From contig NZ_OBEB01000007.1 in assembly GCF_900215315.1 (NCBI RefSeq), positions 62,001 to 126,000 on the forward strand: a stretch of DNA of 64,000 bases. Reading direction: 5' to 3'. Shown here piece by piece: positions 47,549 through 56,036 of the stretch (position 1 is its first letter; each line of letters begins with the position of its first letter). The DNA comes from Arsukibacterium tuosuense. GTDB taxonomy: Bacteria > Pseudomonadota > Gammaproteobacteria > Enterobacterales > Alteromonadaceae. The notes under the pieces were generated by a model, which made no database searches, was not told the origin of the DNA, and was given only the letters and a program-made list of their open reading frames with translations. A program made the translations under genes and the position numbers.

Positions 47549-47563
47549 TGAGAATAATTCGCG
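47549..47563 (+). promoter_or_regulatory. Probable Fur box upstream of fbpA
   Basis: TGAGAATAATTCGCG matches the 7-1-7 Fur consensus TGATAATNATTATCA at 11 of 15 positions by eye (N counted as a match), 54 bases before the fbpA start. Iron control of a ferric importer makes it plausible. Confidence 0.45.
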
Positions 47564-47616
47564 TTTATGGTTATATAGCAACCCTGATGTTGCCCGCAAA
47601 CCGGAGTAGCCTTACT

Positions 47617-48636
47617 ATGCGAATGAAATCAACCTTATTAGTTATTGCCGCACTTAGCAGTGCGTTGTTCAGTACTGCTACAGTTTTCGCCAGCGAAGTT
47701 AATATTTATTCTGCCCGGCAGGAAGAGCTGATAAAGCCTTTGCTGGATAATTTCAGCCGTGATACCGGCATTAAAGTGAATTTAATCACCGGCAAACCGG
47801 ATGAACTAATTAGCCGCCTGGCCAGTGAGGGGCGCAACAGCCCGGCCGATTTACTAATCAGCACTGACGTAGGCCGCTTGTACCGCGCCAAAACTCAGGG
47901 CGTATTACAAAGTATTGAATCTGAAGCGTTAACAAGCGCAATTCCGGAACAACTGCGCGACCCGGCTGGTCAGTGGTATGGTTTAACGATGCGTGCCCGC
48001 CCAATTATGTATGTACCAGGTAAAGTGAAACCAGAAGAGCTTTCTACTTATGCCGACCTGGCTGACCCGAAATGGCGGGGCCGTATTTGTATTCGTTCCT
48101 CTGACAACATTTATAATCAGTCTATGGTCGCCGGGCTGATTGCTCATGAGGGCGCTGCGGCAGCAGAGCAGTGGGTGAAAGGATTAGTTGCGAACTTTGC
48201 CAGACCACCACGGGGTGGTGATCGTGACCAAATCAGTGCCGCTGCTAATGGTGTCTGTGATATCGCCATAGCCAATACCTATTATCTGGGTGGCATGCTG
48301 GCCAGTGCAGAGCAGCGCGCAACCGCAGAACAAGTGAAGGTGTTCTGGCCTGATCAGGATGGTAACGGCGCACACGTCAATATCTCCGGCGCCGGTGTTG
48401 CCGCCTATGCCCCGAATAAAGTAAACGCTGTGCGCTTACTGGAATATATGGTTAGTGAGCAGGCGCAACAGTGGTACGCCGAGGCAAACCATGAATATCC
48501 GGTTGTTGCCGGGGTGCAAGCCAGTGATTTATTGCAAAACATGGGTGAGTTTAAAGCTGATAAGTTGAACCTGGATAAACTGGGCGAGCTGAACGGTGAA
48601 GCTATCCGGGTAATGGACCGGGCTGGCTGGCGTTAA
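47617..48636 (+). CDS. fbpA: Fe(III) ABC transporter substrate-binding protein
   Basis: A 339-aa periplasmic protein. Signal peptide (about 1-27, ending VFA-SE), then NIYSARQEELIKPLLDNFSR. The two adjacent tyrosines that bind ferric ion are in AIANTYYLGGML. Belongs to the FbpA/FutA/IdiA family. Start: ATG at 47617, ten bases after GGAG. First gene of fbpABC; a Fur-like site lies upstream. Confidence 0.94.
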   Translation: MRMKSTLLVIAALSSALFSTATVFASEVNIYSARQEELIKPLLDNFSRDTGIKVNLITGKPDELISRLASEGRNSPADLLISTDVGRLYRAKTQGVLQSIESEALTSAIPEQLRDPAGQWYGLTMRARPIMYVPGKVKPEELSTYADLADPKWRGRICIRSSDNIYNQSMVAGLIAHEGAAAAEQWVKGLVANFARPPRGGDRDQISAAANGVCDIAIANTYYLGGMLASAEQRATAEQVKVFWPDQDGNGAHVNISGAGVAAYAPNKVNAVRLLEYMVSEQAQQWYAEANHEYPVVAGVQASDLLQNMGEFKADKLNLDKLGELNGEAIRVMDRAGWR

Positions 48637-48678
48637 TCAGCCGCCGGAATCAACGCAGCGGTTCAGCAAAGAGGTAGT

Positions 48679-50313
48679 ATGCTGCCATTAAAAGCGGATA
48701 TCTGGCGTTGGTCAGTACTGATCCCGGCATTGCTGTTAGCAATGCCGGTTTTAGTCGTTTTTGGCAGCGTATTCAGCCCGGATATTGAGGTTTGGCGCCA
48801 CTTGCGCCAAACCGTACTGGCCGATTACATCATTAATTCTTTGTTACTGGCGTTTGGCACAGGCGCTGGTGCGCTCATTATCGGTACCAGTACCGCTTGG
48901 CTGGTCAGCCAGTATCAGTTTATTGGTCGGCGCGTGTTGCAGTGGTTGCTGTTGCTGCCACTGGCGATGCCGGCTTATATTATTGCTTATACCTACACCG
49001 GTATGCTCGATTTCGCCGGGCCAGTGCAAGGCTGGTTGCGCGATTATTTTGGCTGGGTCTATGGCGATTACTGGTTTCCGGAGATCCGCTCATTAAGCGG
49101 CGCTATCCTGATGTTATCGCTGGTGCTGTATCCCTACGTGTATATGCTGGCGCGCAGCGCCTTTCGTGAGCAATCCAGTAGTATGCTGGAAGCCAGCCGC
49201 ACCCTGGGTTTCTGCCCGCGCCAGCATTTCTGGAAAGTAGCGCTGCCGCTGGCACGGCCGGCACTACTGACCGGGGTGGCATTGGCGATGATGGAAGCGT
49301 TCGCCGACTATGGCACCGTGCAGTACTTTGGTATCGCGACCTTTACCACTGGTATTTTCCGAACCTGGTTTGGCATGGGCAGCCAGGGCGGCGCTGCCCA
49401 GCTAGCTGCTTTGCTAAGCAGTTTTGTATTGGTATTACTGGTACTGGAGCAGTGGTCGAGACGTAAAATCCGCTATTTTTTCCAGGGCCAGCGCCAGCAA
49501 ATCAGCCCGCTCCGTAAATTACCGCTCTCCCGCCAGATGCTGGTGGCGCTTATCTGTTTATTGCCGGTGTTGCTGGGCTTTATTGTGCCGGCTAGTCAGC
49601 TGGCCAGCTGGGCCTTACCAAACTGGCCAACTTTGTTTACCATAGATTTTGGCCGGCTGATCTGGAATAGCTTTAGTCTGGCGGCACTGGCAGCGGTGTT
49701 ATCAGTTATGCTGGCGCTGTTGTTTGGTTACGCCAGCCGGCTGCGCCGCGACCCGCTGGTGCGGTTGCCGGTGCGCCTGGCGGCACTGGGCTATGCCATT
49801 CCGGGCACCGTTATTGCTATTGGCGTGATGATCCCGCTGGCCTGGCTGGACCGGAATATCGATTTGCTGGCTGAGCAATGGTTTGATATCCGCACTGGCC
49901 TGCTGTTGTCGGGTACCCTATTTGCCTTGTTACTGGCTTACAGTGTGCGCTTTCTGGCCGTATCGTTACATAGCGTAGAAGCGGGGCTGGAACGAATTAA
50001 ACCCAGTATGGACAATGCCGCCCGCTCGCTCGGAGCCGGTCCGTTGCAGGTACTGCGCCGGGTCCATGTGCCGCTGTTACGCGGCAGCGTGTTAACTGCA
50101 TTAATGCTGGTGTTTGTTGACGTGTTAAAAGAGCTACCAGCTACCCTGATTTTACGGCCGTTTAATTTTAATACCCTGGCGGTACGCACTTATGAGCTGG
50201 CGTCAGACGAACGGCTGGCCGACGCCGCCTTACCTGCGCTTGCTATTGTTTGTGTTAGTATTATTCCGGTTATTTTGTTGTCGCGGACGCTGGATGCCAG
50301 CAGAGGATCTTAA
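48679..50313 (+). CDS. fbpB: Fe(III) ABC transporter permease
   Basis: A 544-aa fused permease with about 12 helices, two BPD_transp_1 halves. Each half has an EAA-type loop: EASRTLGFCPRQHFWKVALP and NAARSLGAGPLQVLRRVHVP. It starts 42 bases after fbpA. Confidence 0.95.
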   Translation: MLPLKADIWRWSVLIPALLLAMPVLVVFGSVFSPDIEVWRHLRQTVLADYIINSLLLAFGTGAGALIIGTSTAWLVSQYQFIGRRVLQWLLLLPLAMPAYIIAYTYTGMLDFAGPVQGWLRDYFGWVYGDYWFPEIRSLSGAILMLSLVLYPYVYMLARSAFREQSSSMLEASRTLGFCPRQHFWKVALPLARPALLTGVALAMMEAFADYGTVQYFGIATFTTGIFRTWFGMGSQGGAAQLAALLSSFVLVLLVLEQWSRRKIRYFFQGQRQQISPLRKLPLSRQMLVALICLLPVLLGFIVPASQLASWALPNWPTLFTIDFGRLIWNSFSLAALAAVLSVMLALLFGYASRLRRDPLVRLPVRLAALGYAIPGTVIAIGVMIPLAWLDRNIDLLAEQWFDIRTGLLLSGTLFALLLAYSVRFLAVSLHSVEAGLERIKPSMDNAARSLGAGPLQVLRRVHVPLLRGSVLTALMLVFVDVLKELPATLILRPFNFNTLAVRTYELASDERLADAALPALAIVCVSIIPVILLSRTLDASRGS

Positions 50314-50315
50314 GC

Positions 50316-51356
50316 ATGTTAGTTCTGGATAAGCTGGCAGTCGCCTATGGCCCGCATGTGGTGGTCAAAGATGTCAGCCTGGCGCTGGCCGAGGGCCAGA
50401 TTGGTTGTTTAGTTGGCCCGTCTGGCTGTGGCAAAACCACCTTGCTGAGGGCAATAGCCGGCTTCGAGCCTGCCGCCAGTGGCAGTATCAGCTTACAGCA
50501 GCATATCGTCAGCGACCAGCAAACCCAATTGCCTACCGAGCAGCGCCGGGTAGGCATGGTATTTCAGGATTTTGCCCTATTTCCGCATTTATCAGTGGCC
50601 GACAACATCAGTTTTGGCCTGCAGGGGCAGAGCAGCAAGCAAAAGCACGCCAAAGTAAAACAGTTGCTGCAACTGGTGGGCTTACCCGACCTTGCTAACC
50701 GCTATCCACACCAGTTATCCGGTGGCCAGCAACAGCGGGTGGCGTTAGCCCGAGCCCTGGCGCCAGAGCCTAAGGTACTGTTGCTGGATGAACCCTTTTC
50801 CAGCCTGGATGCAGAGCTGCGCGAAGCGTTGGCCCGCGATATCCGGCAAATTTTACAACAGTTAAAAATTACCGCGGTAATGGTAACCCACGACCAGTTC
50901 GAAGCTTTTACCATGGCCGATATGGTCGGGGTAATGCAGCATGGTAAGTTACAGCAATGGGCCACCCCTTATGAGCTATATCATAAGCCAGCCAGCCGCT
51001 TTGTGGCCGACTTTGTCGGGCGTGGGGTAATGTTACCCGGTGAAATGCTGGACGCCACAAGAGTGCAAACCTGTCTCGGTATTTTTAACCAGCGTTATCT
51101 GCAAAATGCTAACAACGGCGACAAAGTCGATGTGCTGATCAGGCCCGACGATATCGTGCACGATGATGATAGTGGCATTACTGCTAAAGTGCTGGAAAAG
51201 TCATTTCGCGGCTCCCACATCCTGTATACCCTGGCACTCAGTGGCGGCGAGCATGTGTATTGTCTGGCGTTAAGCCATCATAATCATGCCATCGGCGAGC
51301 AAATAGGCATCCGCCTCGATCTAGACCACCTGGTATTATTTCCCCGTATTTCGTAA
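50316..51356 (+). CDS. fbpC: Fe(III) ABC transporter ATP-binding protein
   Basis: A 346-aa ATPase. Walker A GPSGCGKT is at 34-41, signature HQLSGGQQQRVALARAL, Walker B VLLLDEPFSSLD; a C-terminal TOBE-like regulatory domain (about 240-346). Two bases after fbpB; last gene of the iron operon. Confidence 0.95.
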   Translation: MLVLDKLAVAYGPHVVVKDVSLALAEGQIGCLVGPSGCGKTTLLRAIAGFEPAASGSISLQQHIVSDQQTQLPTEQRRVGMVFQDFALFPHLSVADNISFGLQGQSSKQKHAKVKQLLQLVGLPDLANRYPHQLSGGQQQRVALARALAPEPKVLLLDEPFSSLDAELREALARDIRQILQQLKITAVMVTHDQFEAFTMADMVGVMQHGKLQQWATPYELYHKPASRFVADFVGRGVMLPGEMLDATRVQTCLGIFNQRYLQNANNGDKVDVLIRPDDIVHDDDSGITAKVLEKSFRGSHILYTLALSGGEHVYCLALSHHNHAIGEQIGIRLDLDHLVLFPRIS

Positions 51357-51428
51357 AACCTGGCTGCACTCACAGTGCGGCAGCTGGGGAACGGAAGTTT
51401 GCAATAGTTTTTGGCAACGACACTAATG

Positions 51429-52331
51429 CTATTGATTCTCTGAATTCGTGATCCCAAAGTCGGCAGGCGTTATCCAATAATCCGGATTATTAATATCGTG
51501 AAACGTCATGGTTGGGTTGGGTATGCTCAGATAAAGTTTAGGTTTGCCGTTTTGCAGGGGAAAGATCGATTTTGTCAGTGGATGCTTGCGCATCAACTCG
51601 TTGATTTGCCCCTGCTGTCCTGCCATTTCCATACCTTGTTGCAGTTTTTCTGCTAGCCCGGGGGCTGATTTCGACACATAAAAGAAAACAGCAAAAGGGT
51701 AGTGCAACATAATATCGTCGAAACGCATCAACTGCGGGTAGGCAAGGCTTCTTTGCTCAAGCTCCAGCAAAACATCGTGATAACCGCGCGGGAAATAATC
51801 ACAACGACCGAGCGCAACCATTTTAAACAGCGCTTCATAATTTACAGAGGTGGTAACCTGAAGACCTGCCTGGCTCAAAATAAGCGTATCTGCCCAGTGC
51901 TGGCCCTGACATGCCACTTTAGTACGAAGGGCTTGCAGCGAGTCAATTCTGCTAAAATCGGCAATCTGTTGTTTGGCGATAATGAATTTCCGAAAGCCAA
52001 TCAGGCCGCGGGTGGTTGGTACTTTAATGGGTATTAAATCTTCGGCTAATGACTGTTCAGCTCCCAACCAATACAAATTTATTAAGGTGCCTTTTTTTAA
52101 TTCGATTTTAGCTCTGCCCTCGGAGATCACCGGGATCTGTTGAATGTCGACTTTGCTGATATCAACACCTGAATTGGTGAGGGCAATATCCAAAAGGCGC
52201 ATGTGGTAATCGTGGGCAATATCGAACTGTGAGCGTGGTCCGGGTACGGTAATCGTCAGTTCCACAGCAGCGGCTAATTGCAGGTGACAGCAGAGCGTTA
52301 GCCAGCAAAACATTGGGACTGTTCGGTTCAT
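51429..52331 (-). CDS. Orphan periplasmic solute-binding-like protein
   Basis: A 300-aa secreted protein: signal peptide MNRTVPMFCWLTLCCHLQLA, ending AAA-VE. A two-lobed SBP_bac_3-type fold is suggested by the alternation and by KVACQGQHWADTLILSQAGL and MLHYPFAVFFYVSKSAPGLA. No membrane permease or ATPase is adjacent on the same strand, so it may act as a sensor input or serve a distant transporter. Cys present in the mature part. The start could be 52358 instead of 52331. Substrate unknown. Confidence 0.7.
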   Translation of the reverse strand: MNRTVPMFCWLTLCCHLQLAAAVELTITVPGPRSQFDIAHDYHMRLLDIALTNSGVDISKVDIQQIPVISEGRAKIELKKGTLINLYWLGAEQSLAEDLIPIKVPTTRGLIGFRKFIIAKQQIADFSRIDSLQALRTKVACQGQHWADTLILSQAGLQVTTSVNYEALFKMVALGRCDYFPRGYHDVLLELEQRSLAYPQLMRFDDIMLHYPFAVFFYVSKSAPGLAEKLQQGMEMAGQQGQINELMRKHPLTKSIFPLQNGKPKLYLSIPNPTMTFHDINNPDYWITPADFGITNSENQ

Positions 52332-52436
52332 ATAAAAATGTTCTTCGGGCGCCGTCAATTACACTTATAGTTGAAAAGGTTGCTTCAGAGCAAGCAAAAT
52401 TCTGACGGAATTTTAAGGTTAGAGTACCAACACGCC

Positions 52437-53180
52437 TTAATACTGCGGTAGCAGGGTCTCAATAATTTGCTGATACTGGCCGGAGGCTTTTAATTGCTGC
52501 AGGCCCAGATTAAAGCGTTCCATACGTTTTTGGTTTGCCGGATCTTTTTTGGATAAAACTAAATACATTGGCCGTTGTTCCAGTACCGGCGTTAACCAAT
52601 CCAGTTGCTGCTGATGTTGCGGCAAAAGGTTTTCAAGCAAATATAAACCATTGAGTAAATCGGCAGGTACTAAATCTACCCGTTGCCGTGCCAGCATTGC
52701 CAGCGCCTGCTCGTCGGTAGCGACCTGAATAGTTTCAATACCACTTTCCACCAGGCCAATTGGCTGCATATAGCCTTGCACCGCACCCAGCCGCTTATGC
52801 TGCCTGGCAAGATCCTGAAAATTCTGAAAGCTGATAATGTCTGTTTTGCGTTTGAATAACACAATCTGGTTAGCGTATAACGGCTGGGAAAAATAGAAAT
52901 GTTCGGCACGTTGATCGCTGTACCAGGCGGCCACTAAACCGCTGTAATGACCTTGCTGACTTTCATACAACGCGCGGGCGAAGGGTAAAAATTCGATTTC
53001 CAGCTGCACGCCCTGCAGGGCAAAAGCCTGGCGGATTATTTCGATAGTGGCGCCCTGCTGAGCCAGTTGCTCACCATAATGCGGATAATAATTGCTGCTG
53101 GCCAGCCGGATAACCTCTGCTTTGACAGCAGCGCTGCTTAGCAGCATTAACAGCAGAAGATTGAATAATCTGAACATCAT
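52437..53180 (-). CDS. Transporter substrate-binding domain protein (SBP_bac_3)
   Basis: A 247-aa periplasmic protein. Signal peptide MMFRLFNLLLLMLLSSAAVK ends near KA-EV. The SBP_bac_3 pattern is clear: GATIEIIRQAFALQGVQLEI, then YSGLVAAWYSDQRAEHFYFS and LGAVQGYMQPIGLVESGIET. The family binds amino acids or similar polar solutes. No cognate permease or ATPase is adjacent. Start ATG at 53180 has AAGG upstream; the longer frame starts with a TTG. Stands upstream of the other orphan binding protein, 105 bases apart. Confidence 0.78.
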   Translation of the reverse strand: MMFRLFNLLLLMLLSSAAVKAEVIRLASSNYYPHYGEQLAQQGATIEIIRQAFALQGVQLEIEFLPFARALYESQQGHYSGLVAAWYSDQRAEHFYFSQPLYANQIVLFKRKTDIISFQNFQDLARQHKRLGAVQGYMQPIGLVESGIETIQVATDEQALAMLARQRVDLVPADLLNGLYLLENLLPQHQQQLDWLTPVLEQRPMYLVLSKKDPANQKRMERFNLGLQQLKASGQYQQIIETLLPQY

Positions 53181-53340
53181 ACAGCGTAGCCTTAATAACC
53201 CTTTCAAAAACTATTTCAATAACTATGTCGTTATTAGTTTCGATATATGAAAGTGTTACATAAATTTAAGGCAAAGCGAGGGCCAGATTTAACTAATCAA
53301 TGAAATATCAGATTTCTATCAGCTAATAATGCCAGCTAAT

Positions 53341-53372
53341 AAAAAAGGGACACCCTGAAAAAGCGGCATCCC
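53341..53372 (-). terminator. Terminator after the E22 esterase gene
   Basis: On the minus strand GGGATGCC pairs with GGGTGTCCC (two G-T pairs), followed by six T. It lies 28 bases after the esterase stop. Confidence 0.7.
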
Positions 53373-53399
53373 ATCCAGGAACGGTAACAGGACTCAGGG

Positions 53400-54569
53400 T
53401 TATTCTTTGTCCAGAAAGTTTTGAATATGGTCGGCAACCGCAGTAATACCGACTACCCCATCCAGGTGACCCCAGATGCCGGGTATCTCAGCATATTCCA
53501 CTTGTTTGCCAGCGGCACGCATGGCTTCGACGCTGGCCTGAGCCATTTCTGGCAGCAATAGTTGGTCACCGGTAGCGGGTAAAAACAAGGTTTTGGCCTG
53601 CACCCGGCTAAGTGCCTGCTGCCAGTTGTCGCCCATGCCAGCGCGGTATAATTGAGAAGCGCGTACCAGGTATAAAATATGGTTAGCGTCCTGCATTTTT
53701 GCACGCAGTTTAGCGTGAGCCATTAACTGCTCCCAGGCAGAAAAGCTGGCCAGAATATCCCGATGCGGCGCTTTGTCAGTTTCCGGTGCCGGGTAGCGCA
53801 TATTAAAACCAGTGGGGTAAACGGCATCCTGAATAATATAGGCCAGCGCGGTGGTTAAGCCCTGCTCTGGCTGGCCATGCTGATAATAATCGCCGCCGCG
53901 CCAGGCCGGGTCTTGTTTAATCGGGTAGGCCCAGCGTTCTAAACGTACTGCGGCCCAGGCATCAATATAAGCAGTACCTATGACCGGTATTAAGCGTTCA
54001 ACCCGTTGTGGGTAGCGGGTGGCCCATTCAATGGCCTGGAAAGAACCCATTGAACCGCCAATAACCGCATGCAGCTTGTTAATACCCAAACTGTCGAGCA
54101 ATGCTTTTTGCACCTCAACAAAATCACCAATAGTTACCACCGGAAAGCTTAAACCATAAGGCTTACCGGTTGCCGGGTTTACGGTAGCCGGGCCGGTAGT
54201 AATCACGTTCGGGTCAAACACATTGGCGTTCACCAGGGTATCAACACTCAGCACATAATATTTGTTGGTATCAATGGCTTTGCCGGGGCCGATAATGGCA
54301 TCCCAGTAACCGGGCGCCGCGTCTGATTGCTGATATTTCCCGGCTGCATGCGAGCTGCCAGAAAAAAAGTGGGTGATCAGAATAACATTTGATTTATCTT
54401 CGTTTAGCTTGCCATAAGCTTCCCAGCCGACTTTTACCGGGCTGATTACGGCACCATTTTCTGTGGTAAAGCGCTCAATCTCAAACGCCTGCTTACTGAC
54501 CAGCATGGCCTGGCTGTGCCAGCCAGCGAGCATTAATGTCAGTAATAAAAATGTCCTGAATAGTTTCAT
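53400..54569 (-). CDS. Secreted MetX-like (E22 family) alpha/beta-hydrolase
   Basis: A 389-aa protein with a signal peptide (MKLFRTFLLLTLMLAGWHSQ, then AMLVS). The body is a homoserine-acetyltransferase-like hydrolase: oxyanion region LITHFFSGSSHA, nucleophile Ser173 in GGSMGSFQ, Asp335 in PATGDQ and His368 in WGHLDG. MetX itself is cytoplasmic, so export argues for a periplasmic esterase rather than methionine synthesis. The start is at 54569; the longer frame to 54590 adds seven residues. It follows the GntP-family gene by 11 bases, so the two form an operon. Substrate unknown; 3-hydroxybutyrate esters are my hypothesis from context. Confidence 0.85.
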   Translation of the reverse strand: MKLFRTFLLLTLMLAGWHSQAMLVSKQAFEIERFTTENGAVISPVKVGWEAYGKLNEDKSNVILITHFFSGSSHAAGKYQQSDAAPGYWDAIIGPGKAIDTNKYYVLSVDTLVNANVFDPNVITTGPATVNPATGKPYGLSFPVVTIGDFVEVQKALLDSLGINKLHAVIGGSMGSFQAIEWATRYPQRVERLIPVIGTAYIDAWAAVRLERWAYPIKQDPAWRGGDYYQHGQPEQGLTTALAYIIQDAVYPTGFNMRYPAPETDKAPHRDILASFSAWEQLMAHAKLRAKMQDANHILYLVRASQLYRAGMGDNWQQALSRVQAKTLFLPATGDQLLLPEMAQASVEAMRAAGKQVEYAEIPGIWGHLDGVVGITAVADHIQNFLDKE

Positions 54570-54580
54570 TTTTTTAATCC

Positions 54581-55882
54581 TTAAAACCATTGAAACAACA
54601 CGATGGCCAATACCACGCCCAGCAACGGCATTAACACACTTACCACCGCCATAGGCCAGTAAGCGTTCTGGTGGGTTTCACCACAGATAGCACGAATAGT
54701 GGTGACCACGTAGCCATTGTGCGGCAATGAGTCGAGTGCGCCCGATGAAATAGCAACCACCCGGTGTAATTGCTCGGCATCGACACCACGATCTAAGTAT
54801 GTTGGCGCAATTTCCGGCAGGGCAATTGCCTGACCACCCGAGGCCGAGCCTGTTAAGCCGGCAATAGCACTAACTGCGACTGCCGCGCCCACTAATTCCG
54901 GGCCGGGCAGGTGGGTCATATAATCAACTACGCTGCTAAAGGCTGGGGTTAACTTGGCAACACTGCCAAAGCCAACCACAGCCGCGGTATTACCAATAGC
55001 CAGTAACGCACCCAATACACCTTCATTGGTGGCCGCGGCCGGGTTGGTCAGGAAGCGGAAATTCAGCAGATATAAACTGACTACACCGCCGGCGAGGGCA
55101 ATAATTAGTGCTGCTTGCTGCAGACTGTCGTGCAACAGGAAAGAGGTAATCAGCACCACCAAAAGTGGAATTAAACCGGTTAACCAATGGGGTAAGGGTT
55201 TGTCGGTTAAGGTTGGATCGCTGGCGCGCTGCACAAACTGCTCGCCGTTTTTCACCGCATTTTTAATCATCCACATCAGGCTGAAATAGCCACCGACCGC
55301 CATAAACAACGCCACCACTATGCTGACTTGCCAGCCAGCGTAAGGCGTAGTGCCTAAATAAGCGATCGGGATCCAGTTCTGAATTTCCGGCGAGCCGGCT
55401 GAGGTCATGGTAAAGGTAACTGAACCCAGCGCCAAGGCCGCCGGAATAAAGCGCCGGGGTAAATTGGCACCTTTAAACAAGCTGACAGCCATCGGGTAGG
55501 CCGAAAAAGCCACCACAAACAAGCTGACGCCACCATAAGTTAATACCGCACAAGCCAGCACGATGGCCAGCACTGCCCGGGTATGCCCCAGCCGTTTAAC
55601 AATAGCCAGCGCCACTGCGTCAGCCGCGCCGGTGTGCTCCATTAATTTACCGAACAAGGACCCCAGCAAAAACATCAGAAACCAGGCGGCAACAAAGCCG
55701 GCGAATCCATTCATGTAACCGTGAACAAAATCAATTTTATCAGCTACTTGCCAAAATGGTATACCATTGGTCGCCGCCACAAGTAATGCACACAAGGGTG
55801 CTGTTATAAATAAATTAAAGCCGCGCATGGTGAACACGATCAACAGGCCTAAACCCAGTAGCAAGCCAAAGATACTTAACAT
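54581..55882 (-). CDS. GntP-family permease
   Basis: A 433-aa inner-membrane permease with about 12 helices. LGLGLLIVFTMRGFNLFITA, FLMFLLGSLFGKLMEHTGAA and LTYGGVSLFVVAFSAYPMAV fit the GntP family and resemble members annotated as D-beta-hydroxybutyrate permeases more than gluconate carriers, as far as I can judge by eye. ATG at 55882 has AAGGA upstream; the extended frame to 56014 is the control region. First gene of the operon with the E22 esterase and divergent from a TonB receptor. Confidence 0.88.
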   Translation of the reverse strand: MLSIFGLLLGLGLLIVFTMRGFNLFITAPLCALLVAATNGIPFWQVADKIDFVHGYMNGFAGFVAAWFLMFLLGSLFGKLMEHTGAADAVALAIVKRLGHTRAVLAIVLACAVLTYGGVSLFVVAFSAYPMAVSLFKGANLPRRFIPAALALGSVTFTMTSAGSPEIQNWIPIAYLGTTPYAGWQVSIVVALFMAVGGYFSLMWMIKNAVKNGEQFVQRASDPTLTDKPLPHWLTGLIPLLVVLITSFLLHDSLQQAALIIALAGGVVSLYLLNFRFLTNPAAATNEGVLGALLAIGNTAAVVGFGSVAKLTPAFSSVVDYMTHLPGPELVGAAVAVSAIAGLTGSASGGQAIALPEIAPTYLDRGVDAEQLHRVVAISSGALDSLPHNGYVVTTIRAICGETHQNAYWPMAVVSVLMPLLGVVLAIVLFQWF

Positions 55883-56036
55883 CGGCAAATCCTTGTTATC
55901 ATTTTCAGCTAGTCTGATACAGCTTGGCGATTGCCACCATAGTACTAAGGTACAGGTTAAAAATTCTGCGTTTAGGCCTACAGTAACAGCACTGGTTAGT
56001 ACCACATTTTGCAATCAATCAGCAGGAGAGCCAACG

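Noticed and set aside
53400..54569. Homoserine O-acetyltransferase (metX) for methionine synthesis
   Set aside because: The protein has a clear signal peptide and lies beside a permease and TonB receptor, so a periplasmic esterase is more likely.
55767..56036. 90-codon N-terminal extension of the TonB receptor
   Set aside because: It overlaps the start of the divergent permease gene and its promoter region; the signal peptide begins at 56037 after AGGAG.
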